Of a stretch of DNA of 64,000 nucleotides, positions 52,599 to 61,190 are shown piece after piece. The number at the start of each line of letters is the position of its first letter. The stretch's first letter is position 1. The stretch is from Bacillus_BA fengqiuensis (GTDB lineage: Bacteria; Bacillota; Bacilli; Bacillales; Bacillaceae_H), in NCBI GenBank assembly GCA_030813035.1, contig JAUSTV010000007.1, one strand, 5' to 3'. The position numbers were made by a program, and so were the translations under genes. The notes beneath the pieces were generated by a model. The model saw only the letters and a list, made by a program, of their open reading frames with translations. It ran no database searches and was not told the DNA's origin.

Positions 52599-54161
52599 AT
52601 GATGGAACCTACAACTATCATCTTCATTTTGCTTGCCATGATCGTCGGTGCAGTTGTTGGCTTTTTTGGTCGCAAATCGATTGCGGAAGCTAAAATAGCG
52701 GGGGCAAAGTCCGCTGCTGAGCAAATCATCGATGAAGCGAACCGTGAGGCGGACGCCCTAAAGAAAGAAGCCCTGCTTGAAGCGAAAGATGAAATTCATA
52801 CTATTCGTACAGAGGCGGAACAAGATATTCGTGATCGAAGAATTGAACTTCAAAAACAAGAAAATCGATTAATGCAAAAAGAAGAGAATCTTGACCGTAA
52901 GGATGAATCTTTAGATAAGCGAGAAGCGATGTTAGAAAAGAAAGAAGATTCTCTCGCTAATAGACAACAGCAGATTGAAGAAATGGAAAGCAAAGTGGAA
53001 GAGATGGTGCGTAACCAACAAGCGGAGTTGGAGCGTATTTCAAGTTTAACACGAGAAGATGCACGTCAAATTATCATTGAACGTGTCGAAAATGAACTTT
53101 CACATGAGCTTGCTCTAATGGTAAAAGAAACAGAAAACCGTGCGAAAGAAGAAGCAGATAAGAAAGCGAAGGAAATCCTTTCTCTTGCAATTCAACGTTG
53201 TGCAGCTGATCATGTAGCAGAAACAACGGTATCGGTTGTTAACTTACCAAATGATGAAATGAAGGGTCGTATCATCGGCCGTGAAGGACGCAATATCCGT
53301 ACATTAGAAACATTGACAGGTATTGATTTGATTATTGACGATACACCAGAGGCAGTTATTTTGTCTGGTTTTGATCCTATTCGTCGTGAGACGGCAAGAA
53401 TCGCTCTTGATAAACTCGTTCAAGATGGACGCATTCACCCTGCTCGAATCGAGGAGATGGTGGAAAAGTCACGTCGTGAAGTGGACGAGTATATCCGCGA
53501 AGTGGGTGAACAAACAACATTCGAAGTTGGTGTTCACGGTCTCCATCCGGATTTAATTAAAATTTTAGGTCGCTTGAAATTCAGAACAAGCTATGGCCAA
53601 AACGTGTTAAAGCACTCTATGGAAGTATCTTTCTTAGCAGGCTTAATGGCTGCTGAGTTAGGTGAAGACGAAGTGCTCGCAAGACGTGCAGGCCTGTTGC
53701 ATGATATCGGAAAAGCGATTGACCATGAAGTAGAAGGAAGCCACGTTGAAATCGGTGTGGAATTAGCAACGAAATATAAAGAACATCCAGTTGTTATAAA
53801 TGCCATTGCTTCACATCATGGCGATACCGAACCAACATCCATTATCGCGGTTCTTGTAGCTGCAGCGGATGCTTTATCTGCGGCACGCCCAGGAGCGCGA
53901 AGTGAGACGCTGGAGAACTACATTCGCCGTCTTGAAAAACTGGAAGAGATTTCAGAATCATACGAAGGTGTAGAGAAATCGTTTGCGATTCAAGCCGGAC
54001 GTGAAGTCCGTATCATGGTAAAGCCAGATTCGATCAACGATTTAGAAGCACATCGATTAGCACGTGATATTCGCAAGCGAATTGAAGAGGAGCTGGACTA
54101 TCCAGGTCACATCAAAGTAACGGTTATTCGTGAAACAAGAGCAGTCGAATACGCAAAATAA
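52599..54161 (+). CDS. rny: Ribonuclease Y
   Basis: RNase Y is the membrane-anchored endonuclease that starts decay of many mRNAs in Gram-positives. The 520-residue protein has an N-terminal membrane helix (IIFILLAMIVGAVVGFF), a long coiled coil (about 30-200), a KH domain (GRIIGREGRNIRTLE) and an HD domain (HDIGKAIDHE). ATG 52599 follows GAGGAGGTG; upstream in-frame ATGs lack a ribosome site. It is followed by ymdB as in B. subtilis, where the two are linked. Confidence 0.97.
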   Translation: MMEPTTIIFILLAMIVGAVVGFFGRKSIAEAKIAGAKSAAEQIIDEANREADALKKEALLEAKDEIHTIRTEAEQDIRDRRIELQKQENRLMQKEENLDRKDESLDKREAMLEKKEDSLANRQQQIEEMESKVEEMVRNQQAELERISSLTREDARQIIIERVENELSHELALMVKETENRAKEEADKKAKEILSLAIQRCAADHVAETTVSVVNLPNDEMKGRIIGREGRNIRTLETLTGIDLIIDDTPEAVILSGFDPIRRETARIALDKLVQDGRIHPARIEEMVEKSRREVDEYIREVGEQTTFEVGVHGLHPDLIKILGRLKFRTSYGQNVLKHSMEVSFLAGLMAAELGEDEVLARRAGLLHDIGKAIDHEVEGSHVEIGVELATKYKEHPVVINAIASHHGDTEPTSIIAVLVAAADALSAARPGARSETLENYIRRLEKLEEISESYEGVEKSFAIQAGREVRIMVKPDSINDLEAHRLARDIRKRIEEELDYPGHIKVTVIRETRAVEYAK

Positions 54162-54209
54162 AAGACCTTCTACCCGTAAGGAGCTAGTGCTCATTATGGC
54201 AAGAAGAAA

Positions 54210-54261
54210 CGAAAAGAGGTCGGGAACGCCAAAAACATTTGTCGTTCTCGACCTCTTTTCG
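54210..54261 (+). terminator. Hairpin terminator after rny
   Basis: CGAAAAGAGGTCGGGAACG pairs with CGTTCTCGACCTCTTTTCG (one G-U), 19 bp. It ends near the ymdB leader. Confidence 0.8.
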
Positions 54262-54326
54262 ACTGCTCGACTATGATATGGTACACTATGAGACAATGAA
54301 CTAGATTACATAAAAGGGGCTTTACA

Positions 54327-55121
54327 ATGAAAATTCTTTTTGTTGGAGACGTAGTTGGCTCTCCAGGTCGAGAAATGATTGAAACATACTTACCGAAACT
54401 AAAGCAAAAGTACTTGCCGTCCATCACCATTGTCAATGGAGAGAATGCAGCGAGCGGAAAAGGAATCACCGAAAAAATTTACCGCCGTTTTCTTGAACTT
54501 GGTGCCAATGTTGTGACGCTCGGCAATCATGCATGGGATAAAAAAGACATCTTTGAATTCATCGATGATGCTAAACAACTGGTTCGCCCTGCCAATTTCC
54601 CGGAAGGAACGCCTGGAAAGGGAATTGTATATTTCACTTGCGATAAGCAAGAGGTGGCGGTCATCAATTTGCAAGGCCGTACGTTTATGCCTCCTCTTGA
54701 TTGTCCATTTAAAAAAGCTGATGAATTGATCGATGAAGCGAAAAAACGAGCTTCGATCATTTTTGTTGATTTCCATGCAGAGGCCACAAGTGAAAAGCAG
54801 GCGCTTGGATGGTATTTAGATGGAAAGGTAACAGCTGTCGTAGGGACGCATACACATGTTCAAACAGCTGATAACCGCATTTTGCCGAATGGAACAGCTT
54901 ATATCTCGGATGTCGGGATGACGGGTCCGTATGACGGCATTTTAGGGGTCGATCGCGATGCGGTCATCAAAAGGTTTTTAACGAATCTTCCTGTCCGTTT
55001 TGAAGTGACGGAAGGCCGTACACAGCTCAGTGCGATAATCATTGATGTTGATAATAAGACAGGGAAAGCGAAGAAAATCGATCGGATTTTAATTAACGAT
55101 GATTTTCCGTTTTTTGAATAA
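54327..55121 (+). CDS. ymdB: 2',3'-cyclic-nucleotide phosphodiesterase-like metallophosphoesterase YmdB
   Basis: The 264-residue metallophosphoesterase has GDVVGSPGR at the N-terminus, NGENAASGKG, GNHAWDKK and GTHTHVQTADNRILPNGTAY metal-binding motifs. In B. subtilis YmdB controls biofilm/motility choice and acts on 2',3'-cyclic nucleotides. ATG 54327 follows AAAGGGGC. It is separated from rny by a strong hairpin. A terminator follows it. Confidence 0.95.
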   Translation: MKILFVGDVVGSPGREMIETYLPKLKQKYLPSITIVNGENAASGKGITEKIYRRFLELGANVVTLGNHAWDKKDIFEFIDDAKQLVRPANFPEGTPGKGIVYFTCDKQEVAVINLQGRTFMPPLDCPFKKADELIDEAKKRASIIFVDFHAEATSEKQALGWYLDGKVTAVVGTHTHVQTADNRILPNGTAYISDVGMTGPYDGILGVDRDAVIKRFLTNLPVRFEVTEGRTQLSAIIIDVDNKTGKAKKIDRILINDDFPFFE

Positions 55122-55197
55122 ATTGAGTATTTCTCCTGTGAGGGAACATTGCCAGACATAGTTGGCTAAAGATGGAGAGAATGAAAAGAATCCAGTT

Positions 55198-55231
55198 AAA
55201 AGAGGCAGCCTTTGTAGGTTGCCTCTTTTTA
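55198..55231 (+). terminator. Intrinsic terminator of ymdB
   Basis: AAAAGAGGCAGCC pairs with GGTTGCCTCTTTT around TTTGTA, with a T-run. Confidence 0.88.
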
Positions 55232-55274
55232 GAAGAGAGATTGATTGAATTTTTTGAAAAAAAAGGAAGGGTAA

Positions 55275-55304
55275 GCAGGAATACGTTCCAAATATCGTGA
55301 ATAT
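55275..55304 (+). promoter_or_regulatory. Sigma-H-like promoter of spoVS
   Basis: GCAGGAATA and GTGAATAT resemble the sigma-H elements AGGAWWT and RNRGAATWW with suitable spacing. In B. subtilis spoVS is sigma-H-dependent. Confidence 0.5.
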
Positions 55305-55381
55305 AGTATCAGTGAAATCAGTTATCCCATTGTTCTAATGAACACTCAGCATACATTGTAAAGAATAAGGAGGAGCTCGGA

Positions 55382-55642
55382 ATGGAAATATTAAAAGTTT
55401 CAGCAAAATCTAACCCAAATTCTGTGGCTGGTGCACTTGCGGGGGTACTACGTGAAAGAGGGGCAGCAGAAATTCAAGCGATTGGAGCAGGAGCTTTAAA
55501 TCAGGCCGTAAAGGCTGTAGCGATTGCCAGAGGGTTTGTGGCGCCAAGTGGTGTTGACTTGATTTGTATTCCGGCATTTACGGATATTCAAATAGATGGT
55601 GAAGAAAGAACAGCCATTAAGTTAATTGTAGAGCCGCGATAA
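55382..55642 (+). CDS. spoVS: Stage V sporulation protein S
   Basis: This 86-residue, very conserved DNA-binding (Alba-like) protein (MEILKVSAKSNPNSVAGALAGVLRERGAAEIQ) influences septation and coat assembly in sporulation. ATG 55382 follows AAGGAGGAGC. It stands alone between terminators. The length and sequence are typical. Confidence 0.97.
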   Translation: MEILKVSAKSNPNSVAGALAGVLRERGAAEIQAIGAGALNQAVKAVAIARGFVAPSGVDLICIPAFTDIQIDGEERTAIKLIVEPR

Positions 55643-55769
55643 TGTAAACCTTTATGAGAGGACAAGACTGCCGACAATGGTGTGCCGCTCTTAGAGGCAG
55701 TTATCTCTCTTTTGCAGCGATGAAATGATGCGCTGTCAAAAAAGGGATAAATATGGAGGGGAAATGAGG

Positions 55770-55816
55770 CGTCATGGGAAATCCTTTTTCTTACGGATTT
55801 CCCATGACGTTTTATT
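55770..55816 (+). terminator. Hairpin terminator between spoVS and the dipeptidase gene
   Basis: CGTCATGGGAAATCC pairs with GGATTTCCCATGACG around a 10-base loop, followed by TTTTATTTA. Confidence 0.88.
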
Positions 55817-55873
55817 TAGTTGAGCGGTTATGTAACTATTGTCTTTTAAACATTGCAGAAAGGGGAGAGGACT

Positions 55874-56794
55874 ATGCAGGTTTTTGATGCCCATTGTGAT
55901 GTCCTTATGAAATTGTGGATGAATCCCAATCTCTGCTTCAAAAGAGACCATCGTCTGCATGTGACGCTCGAATCTTTGGAGAAAACGCATGCAAAAGTGC
56001 AGTTGTTTGCGATTTATGTTTCAGAGAGCGTGCCATATGAGCAGCGCTTTGATGCGGCACTCGAAATGGTTCAACTTTTTTATACTCGTATTTTATCCAT
56101 CCCGCAAATGAAACTCGTCTGTACAAAACGAGATATCAATCAACTAAAAGAAGGAGAGATCGGGGCAATGCTGACGCTTGAAGGATGTGATGCAATCGGC
56201 TGCAATATTGCTCGGCTGCAAGCCTTATTACGCCTTGGGGTGTCTTCTGTCGGTTTGACATGGAATTATAGCAATGCGGCAGCGGATGGCATTTTGGAAG
56301 AAAGGGGAGCGGGCCTTTCCTCTTTTGGCAAACAAGTCGTACAAGTAAATAACGAAGCAAAAGTGTGGACCGATGTCTCCCATCTATCTGTCAAAGGATT
56401 TTGGGATGTCATGGAGACAGCGGATTATCCCATCGCTTCTCATTCCAACGTGTATTCCTTATGCCCCCATCCGCGAAACTTAAAGGATGAGCAAATAAAA
56501 GCGCTTATAGACCGAAATGGAATCATGGGCATTACATTCGTCCCGGCATTTTTAACAGAGCGGCATGAGGTAACAGTTGATGATATTTTACGCCATGTTG
56601 AATATGTATGCGAGTTAGGGGGCGAACATCATCTCGGATTCGGCTCGGATTTCGATGGAATTGTTGATACGGTAAAGGGGCTGCATAATTATCGGGGATA
56701 CGATTTGTTAATCAATAAGCTGTTGAAACATTATACTACTAAACAAGTAAATAACTTGCTTTTTAACAATTTTTATAGAAAAATGCCAAAATAA
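55874..56794 (+). CDS. Membrane dipeptidase family (M19) metallopeptidase
   Basis: The 306-residue TIM-barrel peptidase has the zinc motif HCD in FDAHCDVLMKLW at its N-terminus, the bridging glutamate in TLEGCDAIG, SHSNVYSLCPHPRN and GSDFDGI near the end, all typical of renal-dipeptidase-like enzymes. It probably cleaves dipeptides, possibly D-residue-containing wall fragments. ATG 55874 follows AAGGGGAGAGG. In Bacillus it sits between spoVS and the oxidoreductase genes. Confidence 0.93.
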   Translation: MQVFDAHCDVLMKLWMNPNLCFKRDHRLHVTLESLEKTHAKVQLFAIYVSESVPYEQRFDAALEMVQLFYTRILSIPQMKLVCTKRDINQLKEGEIGAMLTLEGCDAIGCNIARLQALLRLGVSSVGLTWNYSNAAADGILEERGAGLSSFGKQVVQVNNEAKVWTDVSHLSVKGFWDVMETADYPIASHSNVYSLCPHPRNLKDEQIKALIDRNGIMGITFVPAFLTERHEVTVDDILRHVEYVCELGGEHHLGFGSDFDGIVDTVKGLHNYRGYDLLINKLLKHYTTKQVNNLLFNNFYRKMPK

Positions 56795-56844
56795 CAAAAA
56801 GTCCAAAAATATTCATATTTTCGTCACGAAATAGTTGGAAAGGG

Positions 56845-56873
56845 TTGCATTTTTACAGGGATAGGTCTAGAAT
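56845..56873 (+). promoter_or_regulatory. Sigma-A promoter of the korAB operon
   Basis: TTGCAT (56845-56850) and TAGAAT (56868-56873) are exactly 17 bases apart, about 125 bases before the oxidoreductase operon. Confidence 0.7.
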
Positions 56874-56998
56874 TGTAAGCAATTAGTACATATCCAAACA
56901 ATGATATAGATTTATATACAATTTTTCATTCTAGTGATTTGCTTGGAGAAGTGCCACACTAATACTCGTAGATCATCGTATTTAAAGGGGTGTAAGAC

Positions 56999-58738
56999 AT
57001 GGTAAAACAACTTTCATGGAAAGTTGGCGGACAACAAGGGGAAGGCATTGAAAGTACAGGGGAAATTTTCTCCATCGCATTAAATCGATTGGGGTACTAT
57101 TTATATGGGTATCGCCACTTTTCATCTCGTATTAAAGGTGGTCATACTAACAATAAAATTCGTGTAAGCACGACTCAAGTTCGTTCAGTCTCTGACGACC
57201 TTGATATATTAGTAGCTTTTGACCAAGAAACCATTGACGTGAACTTCCATGAGCTTCGAGATGGCGGGATTGTCATTGCAGATGCAAAATTCAACCCGAC
57301 CATTCCAGAAAGCACTACAATTACATTATACTCTGTTCCATTTACAGAGATTGCAACTGAACTAGGGACTTCATTAATGAAAAACATGGTAGCAGTCGGT
57401 GCATCGAGTGCCGTTCTTGATTTAGATGTTGAAGTATTCCAGGAAATGGTTCAAGAAATTTTCGGCCGAAAAGGCCAGCAAGTAGTAGATAAAAATCTTG
57501 AAGCCATTCGCCGCGGTGCCGAGTTTGTTCAACAACAGGTCGGCGATAATGTACAGACGATGAAGCTTGAAAAAGCGGACGGTCAAAAACGTATGTTCAT
57601 GATCGGTAACGATGCGATTGCATTAGGAGCAGTTGCGGCAGGTTCACGCTTTATGCCTGCATATCCTATTACTCCAGCGTCAGAAATTATGGAATATCTG
57701 ATTAAAGAGCTTCCAAAGCTAGGTGGAACCGTTATTCAAACAGAAGATGAGATTGCGGCATGTACGATGGCCATCGGTGCAAACTACGCTGGTGTCCGTG
57801 CATTAACGGCATCTGCTGGACCTGGTCTTTCATTAATGATGGAAGCGATCGGTTTATCTGGGATTACAGAAACACCTGTCGTGATCATTGATACACAACG
57901 CGGAGGCCCAAGTACAGGTCTTCCGACCAAACAAGAGCAATCTGATTTGATGGCAATGATTTATGGTACCCATGGTGAAATTCCAAAGATTGTAATGGCA
58001 CCAAGTACTGTAGAAGAAGCATTTTATGATACAGTGGAAGCGTTTAATCTTGCAGAGGAATATCAATGTCCGGTTATCCTTTTAACAGATTTACAGCTTT
58101 CTTTAGGGAAACAAACGGTAGAGCCGTTACAATATGATAAAGTAGAAATTCGCCGCGGTAAACTTGACTTAAACGCTCAATTGCCTGAGATAGAGAACAA
58201 AGGGTATTTCAAGCGTTATGAAGTAACAGAAGACGGTGTATCACCGCGTGTGGTTCCTGGTATGGTAAATGGTATTCACCATGTAACAGGTGTAGAGCAT
58301 GATGAAACTGGTAAGCCATCTGAGGCGACAACAAACCGTAGAGCACAAATGGACAAGCGCCTTCGCAAAACGGAAAACATCAACTTCAAAACACCGGTGC
58401 ATAAAGATGCTAAACATGAAGAAGCAGATCTTTTAATCGTCGGTTTTAACTCAACTCGAGGTGCGATTGAAGAGGCGATGGCTCGTTTAGAGAATGATGG
58501 CTTGAAAGTAAACCATGCGCATGTTCGTCTGATTCATCCGTTCCCGACAGATGAGATTTTGCCTCTTGTTCAATCAGCTAAAAAAGTGGCTGTTGTGGAA
58601 AACAATGCAACAGGGCAGCTTGCAAATATTATGAAAATGAATGTAGGGCACGCTGAGAAGATTTCAAAGGTAGTAAAATACGATGGAAATCCATTCATAC
58701 CACATGAAGTTTATTCAAAATGCAAGGAGTTGTTCTAA
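56999..58738 (+). CDS. korA: 2-oxoacid:ferredoxin oxidoreductase, fused gamma-alpha subunit
   Basis: The 579-residue subunit fuses the gamma domain (first about 190 residues: GGQQGEGIESTGEIFSIALNRLGYYLYGYRHFSSRIKGGH) with the alpha pyrimidine-binding domain (YPITPASEIMEYL, GPGLSLMMEAIGLSGITETP) and a C-terminal domain. With KorB it oxidises a 2-oxoacid, likely 2-oxoglutarate, to acyl-CoA with reduction of ferredoxin. ATG 56999 follows AAAGGGGTG. One base separates it from korB. Confidence 0.93.
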   Translation: MVKQLSWKVGGQQGEGIESTGEIFSIALNRLGYYLYGYRHFSSRIKGGHTNNKIRVSTTQVRSVSDDLDILVAFDQETIDVNFHELRDGGIVIADAKFNPTIPESTTITLYSVPFTEIATELGTSLMKNMVAVGASSAVLDLDVEVFQEMVQEIFGRKGQQVVDKNLEAIRRGAEFVQQQVGDNVQTMKLEKADGQKRMFMIGNDAIALGAVAAGSRFMPAYPITPASEIMEYLIKELPKLGGTVIQTEDEIAACTMAIGANYAGVRALTASAGPGLSLMMEAIGLSGITETPVVIIDTQRGGPSTGLPTKQEQSDLMAMIYGTHGEIPKIVMAPSTVEEAFYDTVEAFNLAEEYQCPVILLTDLQLSLGKQTVEPLQYDKVEIRRGKLDLNAQLPEIENKGYFKRYEVTEDGVSPRVVPGMVNGIHHVTGVEHDETGKPSEATTNRRAQMDKRLRKTENINFKTPVHKDAKHEEADLLIVGFNSTRGAIEEAMARLENDGLKVNHAHVRLIHPFPTDEILPLVQSAKKVAVVENNATGQLANIMKMNVGHAEKISKVVKYDGNPFIPHEVYSKCKELF

Positions 58739-58739
58739 A

Positions 58740-59606
58740 ATGGCAACATTCAAAGATTTTCGTAATAACGTAAAACCAAACTGGTGTCCAGGATGCGGAG
58801 ACTTCTCCGTGCAGGCAGCGATTCAGCGTGCGGCTGCTAATGTTGGTCTTGAACCGCAAGATTTAGCGGTTGTTTCAGGTATCGGCTGTTCTGGTCGTAT
58901 TTCCGGTTATATCAATTCATATGGATTTCATGGTATTCATGGACGCTCTTTACCGATTGCCCAGGGTGTTAAAATGGCAAACCGCGATTTGACAGTTATT
59001 GCTTCAGGCGGTGACGGCGACGGCTTTGCGATTGGTATGGGACACACAGTACATGCCATTCGCCGTAACATTGACATCACATATATTGTCATGGATAACC
59101 AAATCTACGGTTTAACAAAAGGCCAAACATCTCCACGCAGTGAGATTGGTTTTAAAACAAAGAGTACGCCGCAAGGATCGGTTGAGTCAGCACTTTCTGT
59201 TATGGAACTGGCTTTAACGGCTGGTGCCACATTTATCGCGCAAAGCTTCTCAACTGACCTTAAAGAGTTAACTTCTTTAATCGAACAAGGTATTCAACAT
59301 AAAGGCTTCTCGTTAATTAACGTATTTAGTCCTTGTGTAACATACAATAAAGTAAATACTTATGATTGGTTTAAAGAAAACCTAACAAGCTTAAGTACTA
59401 TTGAAGGGTACGACCCAAGCAATCGCAATATGGCGATGCAAACTTTGATGGACAAAAAAAGCTTAGTAACAGGTCTTATCTACCAAAACAAAGAGCAAAA
59501 ATCGTATCAAGAGCTTGCGCATGGATACAGTGAAACACCTCTTGTGCATGCAGATTTAGATTTACCTGAAGAGCAGTTCAAAAAATTAGTGGCTGAATTT
59601 ATGTGA
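58740..59606 (+). CDS. korB: 2-oxoacid:ferredoxin oxidoreductase, beta subunit
   Basis: The 288-residue subunit binds thiamine diphosphate (GDGDGFAIGMGHTVHAIRRN) and has the CxxC start of its Fe-S site (WCPGCGDF) plus a further cysteine (GIGCSGR and SPCVTYN). ATG 58740 lies one base after the korA stop, behind AAGGAG inside korA. The pair works as one enzyme. A strong terminator follows. Confidence 0.94.
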   Translation: MATFKDFRNNVKPNWCPGCGDFSVQAAIQRAAANVGLEPQDLAVVSGIGCSGRISGYINSYGFHGIHGRSLPIAQGVKMANRDLTVIASGGDGDGFAIGMGHTVHAIRRNIDITYIVMDNQIYGLTKGQTSPRSEIGFKTKSTPQGSVESALSVMELALTAGATFIAQSFSTDLKELTSLIEQGIQHKGFSLINVFSPCVTYNKVNTYDWFKENLTSLSTIEGYDPSNRNMAMQTLMDKKSLVTGLIYQNKEQKSYQELAHGYSETPLVHADLDLPEEQFKKLVAEFM

Positions 59607-59611
59607 TCGGC

Positions 59612-59652
59612 AAAATCCCGGTTTAAGCGAGAGCTTAAACCGGGATTTTTTA
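59612..59652 (+). terminator. Intrinsic terminator of korAB
   Basis: AAAATCCCGGTTTAAGC pairs with GCTTAAACCGGGATTTT around GAGA, and a T-run follows. Confidence 0.95.
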
Positions 59653-59675
59653 GTATTAGAATGCCAAAACTCGTC

Positions 59676-59725
59676 TTATGCTTGTCGCCGATAGGCGGGA
59701 GCCTTGCGCTTTTCTTATTTTTTAG
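59676..59725 (-). repeat. AAGAAAAGCG-type dispersed repeat, copy B
   Basis: On the minus strand this reads AAGAAAAGCGCAAGGCTCCC followed by GCCTATCGGCGACAAGC, and ends near GACGAGTTTTGGC. I recall near-identical elements scattered in many Bacillus genomes. Related copies lie at 37629 and 63153. Confidence 0.5.
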
Positions 59726-59832
59726 GCGGATATCCCAATTTTTTAGTACATGATTTGACAGAACAGAATATGATGTAAATAACAATCATGAGGCATATAA
59801 CAGGTGGGAGAGTGTTGGCGGTGGGAGAGCAA

Positions 59833-60861
59833 ATGAAGGCCATCATGAAACATCATCGCGGGTTTGGTGCGAAATTGGAACTGGTTAACCATCCTTTAAT
59901 AAAGGAAGATGAAGTATTAGTGAAGGTGAAGGCGACATCCATTTGTGGAACAGATCTTCATATTTATAAGTGGGATGAATGGGCGCAAAGCCGCATAAAG
60001 CCGCCTTATATTTTTGGCCATGAATTTGCGGGAGAAGTTGTGGGCATCGGAAAGAGAGTGAATCATCTTCAAATAGGAGATAACGTATCCGGTGAAACTC
60101 ACGTAGTGTGTGGAAGGTGTCTTCAATGCTTAAGGGGAGAATACCATGTTTGCCGGCAGACGAACATCCTTGGTGTGGATATACCAGGATGTTTTGCCGA
60201 ATATGTGAAGGTACCGTTCAGAAATGTTTGGAAAAATCCGATTGGTATGCCTTTTGAACTTGCTTCCATTCAGGAGCCGATGGGCAATGCCGCTCATACG
60301 GTATTATCAGGAGAGATTACAGGAAGAACAGTGGCAGTGATAGGTTGTGGTCCCATCGGGTTAATGGCGATTGGAATCGCTTCAGCAACGGGGGCAGCAA
60401 AAATATTGGCATTTGACATAAACGAATACCGATTGAATTTGGCTATGCAAATGGGGGCAACGGCTATATGTCATGCCATAAAAGAGAACTCTGTTGAGCA
60501 AGCCTTGAAGTGGACGGATGGAAACGGGGTAGATGTCGTTTGTGAAATGTCAGGGAATCCAGCGGCTATCCGACAAGGATTCAAGATGGTGACCAACGGT
60601 GGACGCATCTCCATTTTGAGTTTGCCTGCTCGGCCAGTCGAAGTTGATATAACGAATGACATCGTGTTTAAAGGAGTGACTGTCCAGGGGATTACTGGAA
60701 GAAAAATGTTTGCTACTTGGCAGCAAGTATCCCAGTTGCTACAATCAGGAAACGTTAATATAGCACCTCTTATTACTCACCGGCTTCCCCTTGAAAAATT
60801 CGAAGAAGGCTTCGATTTAATGATGCAAGGAAATTGCGGGAAAATCATTTTACATCCATAG
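59833..60861 (+). CDS. tdh: L-threonine 3-dehydrogenase-like zinc alcohol dehydrogenase
   Basis: The 342-residue MDR protein has the catalytic zinc region SICGTDLHIYKWD and GHEFAGEVV, four structural cysteines (CGRCLQCLRGEYHVC) and the cofactor motif GCGPIGLMAIG. The sequence closely follows threonine dehydrogenase, which converts L-threonine to 2-amino-3-oxobutyrate. ATG 59833 behind GGTGGGAGAG is preferred over an upstream ATG at 59788. The usual partner kbl is not next to it; miaB follows. Confidence 0.9.
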   Translation: MKAIMKHHRGFGAKLELVNHPLIKEDEVLVKVKATSICGTDLHIYKWDEWAQSRIKPPYIFGHEFAGEVVGIGKRVNHLQIGDNVSGETHVVCGRCLQCLRGEYHVCRQTNILGVDIPGCFAEYVKVPFRNVWKNPIGMPFELASIQEPMGNAAHTVLSGEITGRTVAVIGCGPIGLMAIGIASATGAAKILAFDINEYRLNLAMQMGATAICHAIKENSVEQALKWTDGNGVDVVCEMSGNPAAIRQGFKMVTNGGRISILSLPARPVEVDITNDIVFKGVTVQGITGRKMFATWQQVSQLLQSGNVNIAPLITHRLPLEKFEEGFDLMMQGNCGKIILHP

Positions 60862-61026
60862 GTAAAGATAACTGAAAGTATACAAAGAAAGCATTTTACA
60901 AGAACAAGCCCAAAATCTTGCCATCCATAATGCTGATCAAGAAAACCATCCATGAAAGTGGGAACGATAGGTCATTTCGATATGGGAATATGTTCATAAG
61001 TGTGCTATGATAATGACTAGTTTACT

Positions 61027-61054
61027 GAAAAAGAGAGGGAAGCCTCTCTTTTTC
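61027..61054 (+). terminator. Intrinsic terminator after tdh
   Basis: GAAAAAGAGAGG pairs with CCTCTCTTTTTC around GAAG. The 330-base gap also holds AT-rich leader sequence for miaB. Confidence 0.85.
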
Positions 61055-61060
61055 TATGTA

Positions 61061-61094
61061 TAAGTGTGATGAATGATACCTTTCATCACACTTA
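61061..61094. terminator. Perfect hairpin before miaB
   Basis: TAAGTGTGATGAA and TTTCATCACACTTA pair over 13 bp with a seven-base loop; no long T-run. Confidence 0.55.
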
Positions 61095-61190
61095 TTAGTT
61101 TCAATCTCATATCCGGTTATTGTTTGTTAGGTTAGGAACATATATACTAAAATAATGTGACGAGTTTTTATTGTTGAAAGGAGAAAAAGC

